Shown: positions 6,451 to 12,885 of the stretch, piece after piece
Numbering within the stretch: position 1 is the first letter of the stretch
Layout: every line of letters begins with the position of its first letter
Assembly (NCBI GenBank): GCA_947175305.1
Contig: CAMWMO010000002.1
Coordinates: 1-12,885, forward strand
Reading direction: 5' to 3'
Length of the DNA: 12,885 nucleotides
Source of the DNA: an uncultured Lachnospiraceae bacterium
GTDB lineage: Bacteria > Bacillota > Clostridia > Lachnospirales > Lachnospiraceae
The notes under the pieces: model-generated
What the model saw: the letters and a program-made list of their open reading frames with translations, nothing else
Database searches by the model: none
Told to the model about the DNA's origin: nothing
Made by a program: the position numbers and the translations under genes

Positions 6451-7242
6451 CTAACCTTTATGGAAAATACCCGATACTCTGGCCCAGAATGAGACGCCCT
6501 TCTCAAAATCCATGAAGGGTACCTCCTCTCCCGCCACTCTGTAACAGATATTCTGGTATGCCTTGCCCGCCAGCGTATTGCTGCCCACCAACGGTTCTCC
6601 CTGATTTGTAGCTATCACTACATTCTCATCGTCCGGCACCCTGCCGATCAACGGTAATGACAAGATATCCACGACGTCTTCCGAAGACATCATGTCACCT
6701 CGTTTGATCATGTCCTGTCTGATTCGGTTGATGATCAGATCCATCCTATGTATTTCATTGGCCTCCAGAAGGCCTATGATCCTGTCTGCATCCCGGATTG
6801 CGGAAACCTCCGGGGTGGTCACCACAAGCGCCCTGTCAGCGCCCGCGATCGCATTCTGAAAACCCTGTTCGATCCCCGCCGGGCAATCCAGAATAATATA
6901 GTCAAACTGATCCCGCAGATGGCTTATCATGCGCACCATCTGGGAAGGATTGACCGCGCTCTTATCCTTTGTCTGGGCTGACGGTAACAGAAACAGCGTA
7001 GGATACCGCTTGTCCCGTATGATCGCCTGTTTGATACGGCAGTTTCCCTCCACCACATCCACCAGGTTGTAGACGATCCTGTTTTCCAGCCCCATTACTA
7101 CATCCAAATTGCGGAGCCCAATGTCCGTGTCTATCAGGATCACCTTCTTGCCCATAGCTGCCAGACCTGTTCCAACGTTTGCTGAGGTGGTGGTCTTTCC
7201 CACCCCGCCTTTCCCTGACGTGACGACAATCACTTCACTCAT
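6451..7242 (-). CDS. minD: Septum site-determining ATPase MinD
   Basis: MinD is a membrane-cycling ATPase that recruits MinC to the membrane and responds to MinE. The 263-residue product shows the deviant Walker A motif SGKGGVGKTTT (9-19) with signature lysine K11 and K16, the switch region LIDTDIGLRNLD (36-47), and the Walker B-type strand YIILDCPAGIEQG. Its C-terminal segment (VSFWARVSGIF) is a plausible amphipathic membrane-targeting helix. The start is the ATG at 7242 with GGAGG seven bases upstream; an in-frame GTG at 7278 would add 12 residues before the normal MSEVIVVTSGKGG start and lies ahead of that binding site. It sits between minC and minE in the usual order. Confidence 0.97.
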   Translation of the reverse strand: MSEVIVVTSGKGGVGKTTTSANVGTGLAAMGKKVILIDTDIGLRNLDVVMGLENRIVYNLVDVVEGNCRIKQAIIRDKRYPTLFLLPSAQTKDKSAVNPSQMVRMISHLRDQFDYIILDCPAGIEQGFQNAIAGADRALVVTTPEVSAIRDADRIIGLLEANEIHRMDLIINRIRQDMIKRGDMMSSEDVVDILSLPLIGRVPDDENVVIATNQGEPLVGSNTLAGKAYQNICYRVAGEEVPFMDFEKGVSFWARVSGIFHKG

Positions 7243-7289
7243 AGCACAACCTCCATTACATGAATTGTTATCGTCCACCGAATGATCAC

Positions 7290-7970
7290 CTAAAAAGGAA
7301 GGTCGTTCAGTAATTCTTTGGTAATCGGCTCTATTATCACTCTGGCGTCATTCACATAAGCAATTTTAGGCTGGATCTTTGGTTTGATCGACCATTTGCT
7401 CTGTTTCTCGGATGTCTTGTATTTGAAATCGCCGATCTTAAGCTTTTCCGGCGACATTTCAAGCGCTACAACAAAATGTCCCTCCTCGCCGTTTCCCCCC
7501 GCGTAGGCTTGTCCGTAGAGTCCTCCCAGAACCACGATATCCTTGCTGGATATGATACAGGCTCCCGGATAGACATCGCCCAGCACAATGATGCTGTTCT
7601 CCGTCTCCAGGATCTGCCCGTCCTTTAAGGTTCCCTTGTAAAACTGACCGGCGTTTTCCATCACCTCCTGGTGGAAGGAAAGCTGCTGCAGGGCTCTCAT
7701 ATAGCTCTTCCCTGTCTCTACATCCTTCCCCATGATGCAGACAATGTTCAGGTTGGAATTCGTCGAGATCGTCTCCACGATCTGCCGCTCCTCCTGCTCC
7801 GTCAGCACCCTGCCTTCGAAGGAGAGCACCATACTGGCATCCTTAAAGAAATTCGCGGATTCCCGGAACTTCATCGCAATCTCCTCCAACAGCTGGTCGA
7901 AAGATATATCGCTGTCCAAAAAGATCGATAATCCGTTCGGGAAACTTTTAATGATCACTGCATTTTTCAT
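7290..7970 (-). CDS. minC: Septum site-determining protein MinC (FtsZ inhibitor)
   Basis: MinC blocks Z-ring assembly near the poles when held at the membrane by MinD. The 226-residue protein has the N-terminal FtsZ-inhibiting domain (about 1-105, opening VIIKSFPNGLSIFLD). Its C-terminal beta-helix domain (about 110-220) includes YKGTLKDGQ (111-119), LGDVYPGACI (130-139), VLGGLYGQAYAGGNG (147-161) and a final IIEPITKELL. These Gly-turn repeats are the MinD-binding and dimerisation fold. The usual RSGQ motif reads KDGQ here. Length is normal. The ATG at 7970 has GAGGTG eight bases upstream. It lies 32 bases after the PBP2 stop codon, so the min genes look co-transcribed with the mre/PBP2 genes. 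Confidence 0.93.
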   Translation of the reverse strand: MKNAVIIKSFPNGLSIFLDSDISFDQLLEEIAMKFRESANFFKDASMVLSFEGRVLTEQEERQIVETISTNSNLNIVCIMGKDVETGKSYMRALQQLSFHQEVMENAGQFYKGTLKDGQILETENSIIVLGDVYPGACIISSKDIVVLGGLYGQAYAGGNGEEGHFVVALEMSPEKLKIGDFKYKTSEKQSKWSIKPKIQPKIAYVNDARVIIEPITKELLNDLPF

Positions 7971-8002
7971 CTCATTTTCACCTCAATCTTCACACTGCTT
8001 TA

Positions 8003-10879
8003 TCAGTCGGCGTTGATCGCGCCACCGGCCAAAGCGCCAGCTGTGCCGGTAATGATCTCGCTTTCATCCTTCAACCCGTAATAGTATTCATACACATCCT
8101 TGGCGATCTGGGCCGCATAATCGGATGTATAACCGTTCGCCACACGAACCGTCACCGAGATCTCCGGCGACTCATAGGGCGCGTAGCTGATAAAGAGCGC
8201 ATGGTTTGGACGATTCCTGTTCTCCTGCGCCGTACCCGTCTTACCAGCCACATTCACGTCCAGATCCGCGAAATAGCTCTTGTTCTCCACCACCTTACGC
8301 ATACCGGCATGGATCGCGTTCCAGTAGGTCGGATCCATATCGATCCGGTTCCTGACCACGGCCTCATTCTCCCGGACAACGCTCCCGCTTTTGTCCTCCA
8401 CCTTGTCCACCAAGGTTAAATTATAACATGTCCCGCTGTTTGCAACGGTTGTAACATATCGCGCCAGACCTGCCGTGGTATAGTTATTAGTTCCATGACC
8501 GATAGCGGAACGAACCGCATCGAGATCGGAAACATCCGGTGCGTACTCCTCGATCTCCACTCCGGAAGTCTCTGAAAGTCCATACATGTCCGCATATTTT
8601 GCCAACTTGTTTAAGCCGACACTGTCGTTGAAAGTATCTCCCACGATTCCAAGACGATATCCAACCTCGTAAAAAAAGTAGTTACAGGAATACTGAATGC
8701 CTCCCGTCACATTCAGAGAGCCGTGGGCGCCCGGATAGATATGGCATCTGGCCGGCGGAGCAATCTTATCAAAAAGACCCACACAGGTGATGCTATCCGA
8801 TGTCGAGATCACACCCTCCAGAAGCCCGGCTGTGGCGGATACCGGTTTGAAGGTAGAACCCGGCGCCGTCCGCTGTTGCGTGGCATAGTTTAACATCGGA
8901 CGGGACAGGTCGCTTTGCAGCTTCGCGAAGTATTCTGCATCCACCCCGTTCGACATCCGGTTATTGTCATAGCTTGGATAGGAAGCGATCGCCAGCGTGT
9001 CGCCACTATTTACATCAGTAACTACAATAGAGCCCGAATAAGGATCCAGCGCCAGCTGCGCCGGTGTCAGATCCAGCTGCTCGATCCGGTTTCGCATAAA
9101 GTTGTAAGGCGCCTCCGCACCAGACTCAAACTGAGAAAGCTCCTCCTGCGGAATATCCACGATATTCTGTTCCAACAAAAGACTGCAGATCTGCCGTCCC
9201 GTAATCTCGTCGCTCAATATCATGTATCGATAGATCCTTTTATCAAAATCCGTATCCCGATCCAGCACGTCAAAGATGTACTCCAATATCTTGCTATAGA
9301 TTTCCACAGAATCCGAATAGCGGGAATCAATGGAAAGCTTTGAAACATTGATCCAGTTCTGTGCAATGGCGTAGTTGAGATACTCGTTTAAGCTGATCAC
9401 CTCATCCTTCGTCCAGGCGATGTAAGTTGCATCGTTTTTATCCACCACATCCTCCATGAGGATATTCCGCTCATAAAGCTCGGCCGCCACATAACTCTCA
9501 TAGACCTGATATTCTTCGGTCAATGCCTCATAGGGAGTGCATGTCTCATTCAGTTCATCCTGCAGCGTGGCAAAAACGCGCGCCTTCTTGTCCAGATAAG
9601 CCTCCTGTACAGCAGCTTCCGTCTCTCCTGCATAGGCCGATGTAAAGTGCGAGGTGTCGATCACATTGTTGTTGATGCAGGCATAGTACACATCGTAAAT
9701 GGGGATAGGAATATCCCCGCCGCTCCCCCCTTCCGGCGGCGTATACTCTTTGATATTCTGTATTTTTGCCAGCAGAATACTGGCCAGCTTTGACTCCAGA
9801 ATATGATAGCATGCCTTTTGCAGCCCGGTATCCAGCGTCAGGGTAATGTCGTTGCCTGCCGAGGGTTCCACTCGATCGTCTACCTCCACCACCTTACCCA
9901 TGTTATCCACATATACCGTCTCCGAGCCTTTATGCCCCTGCAGCTCCATCTCCATGGATGCCTCGATCCCGGACTTCCCAACGGTATCGTTCAGATCGTA
10001 GGAATCATCCTGTGCCTGCAGTTCCTGCAGTTCCTCCTGATCCACCCGTCCCGTGTAGCCGATGACCTGGGCATAATAGATGCTCTCATTATATTTGCGG
10101 ATCGTGCCCTCTGCAATGGACACACCGTCCAGGGTATCTTCATTCTCCATAATGACAGCCACCGTCTCCTGAGAGACATTGTCCGCCACCGTGGTTGCGA
10201 TATACCGCTGATAGCTGTTGGCGCTCATGGCATACCGAATGGTGATGATCTTTAACACTTCCTCCTTTGTGTATCCCAATCCCTCCACAAAGCTGGAAGA
10301 GTCATCCTCGTCTGTATACTCGCCGATGCCGTAGCGCGAGGTACTGCACAGATACTTTACCACCTCATCCGGTGAAGCGCTCTTTTCCTTCTCCTTCAGA
10401 CTGTCTGTCGAGGCATAGCCATAGATATCCGCCAGAAATCGCAGAAGCCTCGTGCCCTCCACGTTATACCTGTATTCACCGCTCTTATCGAGTTCAATAT
10501 GAAAATCGCTGATCACATGGTCTCCGTTTGCCTCGATCATGGTGATCAATCTGCGGATCGTCCGATTCAGATTCGCGTTTTTGCTTCTTCCGGACTCATA
10601 CACATCCTCTATGGTGACAGAGTAGGCCAGCTCATTGTACGCCAGAAGATTCCCGTCTCTGTCCAGAATATTGCCTCTGGTGGCAGGGAGCGTCCTCTCC
10701 TTCTTGATCTTCAGCTGAAAGTCATTGTAGTACGCTTCTCCGTTTACGATCTGCAGCTGAAAGATCCAGTAGATCAGATATCCTCCCATACCGACGATCA
10801 CGAGCAGGAGCACGAGCAGCCGGGAGGTGACCATATTCACGAATTTTTCTTTAAAGCTCTCTATCAGTTCCTCAAACAA
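8003..10879 (-). CDS. mrdA: Penicillin-binding protein 2 (class B, elongation transpeptidase), unusually long
   Basis: This is the D,D-transpeptidase partner of RodA in side-wall synthesis. It has a short cytoplasmic tail, one membrane anchor (about 20-42), a pedestal domain opening with TRGNILDRDGNLLA (67-80), and a penicillin-binding domain. The active site is intact: STFK (675-678, catalytic S675), SCN (731-733) and KTG (880-882). At 958 residues it is well above the usual 600-700. Most of the excess is a roughly 240-residue block (about 370-610) between the TLDTGLQKACYHILE helix and the LDPYSGSIVVTDVNSG strand, which are normally only a few dozen residues apart. The block begins with a Gly/Pro linker (PPEGGSGG, 381-388) and is mostly acidic and helical. 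The start is TTG at 10879, overlapping the mreD end by eight bases, with GAGGAG 11 bases upstream; no better in-frame start lies before the anchor. Confidence 0.95.
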   Translation of the reverse strand: MFEELIESFKEKFVNMVTSRLLVLLLVIVGMGGYLIYWIFQLQIVNGEAYYNDFQLKIKKERTLPATRGNILDRDGNLLAYNELAYSVTIEDVYESGRSKNANLNRTIRRLITMIEANGDHVISDFHIELDKSGEYRYNVEGTRLLRFLADIYGYASTDSLKEKEKSASPDEVVKYLCSTSRYGIGEYTDEDDSSSFVEGLGYTKEEVLKIITIRYAMSANSYQRYIATTVADNVSQETVAVIMENEDTLDGVSIAEGTIRKYNESIYYAQVIGYTGRVDQEELQELQAQDDSYDLNDTVGKSGIEASMEMELQGHKGSETVYVDNMGKVVEVDDRVEPSAGNDITLTLDTGLQKACYHILESKLASILLAKIQNIKEYTPPEGGSGGDIPIPIYDVYYACINNNVIDTSHFTSAYAGETEAAVQEAYLDKKARVFATLQDELNETCTPYEALTEEYQVYESYVAAELYERNILMEDVVDKNDATYIAWTKDEVISLNEYLNYAIAQNWINVSKLSIDSRYSDSVEIYSKILEYIFDVLDRDTDFDKRIYRYMILSDEITGRQICSLLLEQNIVDIPQEELSQFESGAEAPYNFMRNRIEQLDLTPAQLALDPYSGSIVVTDVNSGDTLAIASYPSYDNNRMSNGVDAEYFAKLQSDLSRPMLNYATQQRTAPGSTFKPVSATAGLLEGVISTSDSITCVGLFDKIAPPARCHIYPGAHGSLNVTGGIQYSCNYFFYEVGYRLGIVGDTFNDSVGLNKLAKYADMYGLSETSGVEIEEYAPDVSDLDAVRSAIGHGTNNYTTAGLARYVTTVANSGTCYNLTLVDKVEDKSGSVVRENEAVVRNRIDMDPTYWNAIHAGMRKVVENKSYFADLDVNVAGKTGTAQENRNRPNHALFISYAPYESPEISVTVRVANGYTSDYAAQIAKDVYEYYYGLKDESEIITGTAGALAGGAINAD

Positions 10880-11390
10880 ACTTCTTTCCGCTCCTCAGTT
10901 CGCTTCGCTCAAGCCCGGTGTTGATCCAGAGAATGAGCGGGTATAAAAGCAGGGTGACCGCGATCGTATAGACGATCTCCGGCAAAATAATGTGCAACAG
11001 ATAATATGTAAATTCAAACCGTCCCCGTAATAGAAAGAAAATAACATAACAGCCGACTCCATAGAGAAAATCGCTGCCCAGGATCAAAAACACCGGCAAT
11101 TTGATATCCTGGGGATAAAAAATCGCCGCAAATTTACCGTTCATATAGCCGATATACATGTACAAAAGCGCATAAAACCCGATCACGCTGGCAAAAAAGA
11201 TATCCACCAGCAGACCGCAAAAAAAACCGATCAGAAGCCCGGTCTTCTCTCCCCGCATGAATCCGAAAGAAGCCGTCAGCACGATCAGCAGATTGGGTAC
11301 AATGCCGCCAAAAGACAGCGCATGGAATACCGTACACTGCAGCAAAAAGCATATGAAGATCAGTAGCGCTGTGACAATGCCTCGTCTCAT
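10872..11390 (-). CDS. mreD: Rod shape-determining protein MreD
   Basis: MreD is an integral membrane component of the elongasome, linking MreC, RodA and PBP2. The 172-residue product is very hydrophobic, with about five membrane segments (first at about 5-25, last ending IAVTLLLYPLILWI near 155). PNLLIVLTASFGFMRGEKTGLLIGF (about 32-56 region) is typical of the family, where a charged turn separates the second and third segments. Length is normal. The ATG at 11390 follows GGGAG, which overlaps the mreC stop codon. The last residues (LERSELRSGKKFV) are charged and encoded by a repetitive purine-rich stretch. Confidence 0.92.
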   Translation of the reverse strand: MRRGIVTALLIFICFLLQCTVFHALSFGGIVPNLLIVLTASFGFMRGEKTGLLIGFFCGLLVDIFFASVIGFYALLYMYIGYMNGKFAAIFYPQDIKLPVFLILGSDFLYGVGCYVIFFLLRGRFEFTYYLLHIILPEIVYTIAVTLLLYPLILWINTGLERSELRSGKKFV

Positions 11391-11399
11391 AAAATCTCC

Positions 11400-12269
11400 C
11401 TAGTCCGGAACCGTCTGTTTTAACTGCCGGATCACCAGAACCTCCTCCAGATGCTCAAAATCCACCGCCGGCGTAATATAGCCGGACTTGGTAAGATTGT
11501 TTGCATCCTGCGTAATGGTATTGATATAGCCGATCAGAATGCCCGGCAGATACTTATCACTGATATCGGAAGTCACTACCTTGTCTCCCTCTACCACCAC
11601 ATTCTCACTGTCCACCAGTTGTTCAAACTCAATAACACCCGTAGCGTAAAGCTTGAGATTGCCGGATACGATCATACGGTCGGCACTGGCGAGCACCATG
11701 GCGCTCACATTGGAATCATCCGCAATGATCGACTTCACCTTCGCCCAGTTGGGACCCACGTCCACCACCCGGCCCACAAGACCGCTTCCCGCCATCACAT
11801 TCATATCCACGGCAATGCCGTCCGTAGCGCCCTTATTGATCACAAAGGAGTAAAACCAGTTGCCGGAATCCCTGGCAATGATGCGCGCTCCCGTCATTTC
11901 ATACTCGTCATACTGGGCATCCAGACTGTAGAGCTCCCTCAGATCCGTCAACTCATAGCGGTCCTGCTGAAGTCTTGTGTTCTCGATGGTCAGCTCATCC
12001 ACCTGTTTTTTAAGTTCCTCATTCTGGGAGATCAGTTCCCTGATCTGCACAAGCTCCTCAGAACGACCGGACAGCCAGCTTCCCACCACACTGATCCCCT
12101 CCTCAAAGGGGACTACGATATAGCCCGCCACAGCGGACAACGGCCCGCTGAACACCTTGGTATTAAAGGTCAAAAGTACCAAGGCCGTGCATAGGATTGT
12201 TAAAATAAAAAGGAGATATTTACCGGGTAACGTAAATTTTTCTCCTTTTCGATTGACGATTGGACTCAT
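11400..12269 (-). CDS. mreC: Rod shape-determining protein MreC
   Basis: MreC is a bitopic protein that dimerises outside the membrane and activates PBP2/RodA. The 289-residue product has a basic cytoplasmic N-terminus, a membrane anchor (about 17-36), a coiled coil (about 70-112, RELISQNEELKKQV and following) and the paired beta-barrel domain. Conserved parts are ARIIARDSGNWFYSFVINKG (128-147), GLVGRVVDVG (163-172), the SIIADDSNVSAMV strand (180-192) and YLPGILIGYI (240-249). Length is normal. Its ATG overlaps the mreB TGA as ATGA, with a weak GGAA seven bases upstream, which points to translational coupling to mreB. Confidence 0.96.
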   Translation of the reverse strand: MSPIVNRKGEKFTLPGKYLLFILTILCTALVLLTFNTKVFSGPLSAVAGYIVVPFEEGISVVGSWLSGRSEELVQIRELISQNEELKKQVDELTIENTRLQQDRYELTDLRELYSLDAQYDEYEMTGARIIARDSGNWFYSFVINKGATDGIAVDMNVMAGSGLVGRVVDVGPNWAKVKSIIADDSNVSAMVLASADRMIVSGNLKLYATGVIEFEQLVDSENVVVEGDKVVTSDISDKYLPGILIGYINTITQDANNLTKSGYITPAVDFEHLEEVLVIRQLKQTVPD

Positions 12270-12885
12270 CTACTCATTCCTTCTATCGCGTAAGCTACCG
12301 TTTTATAATTGTCTTCCTTGATGATCTTGCCAAGTCCCAGCGCCACGCTGGTCATCGGATTTTCGGAGACATTCACCTGCAGTCCCGTGCCCTTGCTCAT
12401 AAGCTGCGCCAGCTTACTCACCTGGGAAGCGCCCCCTGTGAGATAAAGCCCGTGCCGGTAGATATCCGCCGCAAGCTCGGGCGGTGTCCGCTCCAGGATC
12501 ACCTTAATGTTATCTATGATCGAATTAAAATGCTCCACCAGACACTCGTCCACCAGAGCCGTTGGAATTTCACGCTCCACCGGAAGCCCGGTCACAATAT
12601 CCCGTCCGTAGACCACTGCCCCAGCTCTCTGCTCTTCTAAATCCAGCAGGGAAGTCTTGACGATCTCCGCCGTCTTCCCGCCGATGATCAGGCTGTACTC
12701 CCGACGCACCGCCGCCTTGATGGCCTCGTCAAACTTCCGGCCGCCCACCTTGATCAGGCGGCTCAACACGATACCGCCCAGAGAGAGGATCGAAATCTCC
12801 GTGGTGTCAAAGCCCACATTGACCACCAGACCACCCTGAGAATTTTTCACATCGATCCCAAGGCCCAGACCGTCCGCCACAGCCT
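12266..12885 (-). CDS. mreB: MreB-type actin homologue, C-terminal part (5' end outside the window), with altered phosphate loop
   Basis: The frame is open to the window edge and gives the last 206 residues of an MreB, about 330-340 in full. MreB polymerises under the membrane and guides the elongasome. Conserved features are the ISLGG-type strand after the second phosphate loop (here ILSLGGIV), KVGGRKFDEAI, GLPVEREI, ERTPPELAADI and LTGGASQV near the adenosine site. Two nucleotide-site motifs depart from the norm. The second phosphate loop, normally DIGGGTTE, reads NVGFDTTE (about 12823-12797), losing the first aspartate and two glycines. The LTGGG motif reads LTGGA. The N-terminal half, with the first phosphate loop, cannot be seen. 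Its position ahead of mreC and coupling to it support the mreB name, though it could be a divergent paralogue. The edge GTG at 12880 is an internal valine, not a start. Confidence 0.9.
   Translation of the reverse strand, partial: AVADGLGLGIDVKNSQGGLVVNVGFDTTEISILSLGGIVLSRLIKVGGRKFDEAIKAAVRREYSLIIGGKTAEIVKTSLLDLEEQRAGAVVYGRDIVTGLPVEREIPTALVDECLVEHFNSIIDNIKVILERTPPELAADIYRHGLYLTGGASQVSKLAQLMSKGTGLQVNVSENPMTSVALGLGKIIKEDNYKTVAYAIEGMSR

Noticed and set aside
7243..7278. Upstream GTG start for minD adding 12 residues
   Set aside because: The GGAGG site lies within the extension and the normal MinD N-terminus begins at the ATG at 7242.
8915..9343. Plus-strand frames inside the PBP2 gene
   Set aside because: They are antisense to the PBP2 coding sequence, basic and without motifs; the PBP2 frame is intact throughout.
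11451..12194. Long plus-strand open frame (247 codons) opposite mreC
   Set aside because: It lies wholly antisense to a well-supported mreC, has a His/Arg-rich low-complexity translation and shows no family motif.

Overview
The window looks like chromosomal DNA from a Gram-positive anaerobe of the class Clostridia, most likely the family Lachnospiraceae. The basis is gene content and order: mreBCD with a class B PBP, followed by minCDE, rodA and a methylglyoxal-synthase-like gene, then a ylmE (yggS)-sepF pair close to aroB. Strong AGGAGG-type ribosome binding sites and several TTG/GTG starts fit this. The genus cannot be fixed from sequence alone. All 14 recognisable genes lie on the minus strand, so transcription runs from the high coordinate towards position 1. 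Coding density is very high and no stretch over 300 bases lacks a gene. I see no tRNA, rRNA, mobile element or CRISPR array.

Region 1 (12885 down to 3633) is one long morphogenesis and division-site cluster: mreB (its 5' part lies outside the window), mreC, mreD, a very long PBP2 (mrdA), minC, minD, minE, rodA, an MgsA-like gene and a lipoprotein D,D-carboxypeptidase. Several neighbours overlap by a few bases (mreB/mreC, mreD/mrdA, rodA/mgsA, mgsA/dac), as expected of a translationally coupled operon. Together they encode the elongasome (MreBCD scaffold, RodA glycosyltransferase, PBP2 transpeptidase), a peptide-trimming carboxypeptidase and the Min system that positions FtsZ. The minE-rodA junction carries two adjacent perfect or near-perfect RNA hairpins.

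Region 2 (about 3630 to 3070) is a separate one-gene unit. A promoter with a perfect TATAAT box starts just after the carboxypeptidase stop codon and drives a 139-residue P-loop protein of unknown function, and a hairpin terminator follows.

Region 3 (3039 to 1) holds an HlyD/membrane-fusion-like single-pass protein, the PLP-binding protein YggS/YlmE, SepF (a membrane anchor for FtsZ) and, after a terminator-like hairpin, the start of aroB (3-dehydroquinate synthase), which runs off the left edge.

No wholly new multi-gene system is evident. The most notable points are departures from family norms: an MgsA homologue whose catalytic aspartate position is alanine, an MreB whose second phosphate-binding loop is altered, a PBP2 with roughly 240 extra residues inside the start of its transpeptidase domain, an orphan HlyD-like protein beside sepF, and a terminator hairpin abutting the aroB ribosome binding site.
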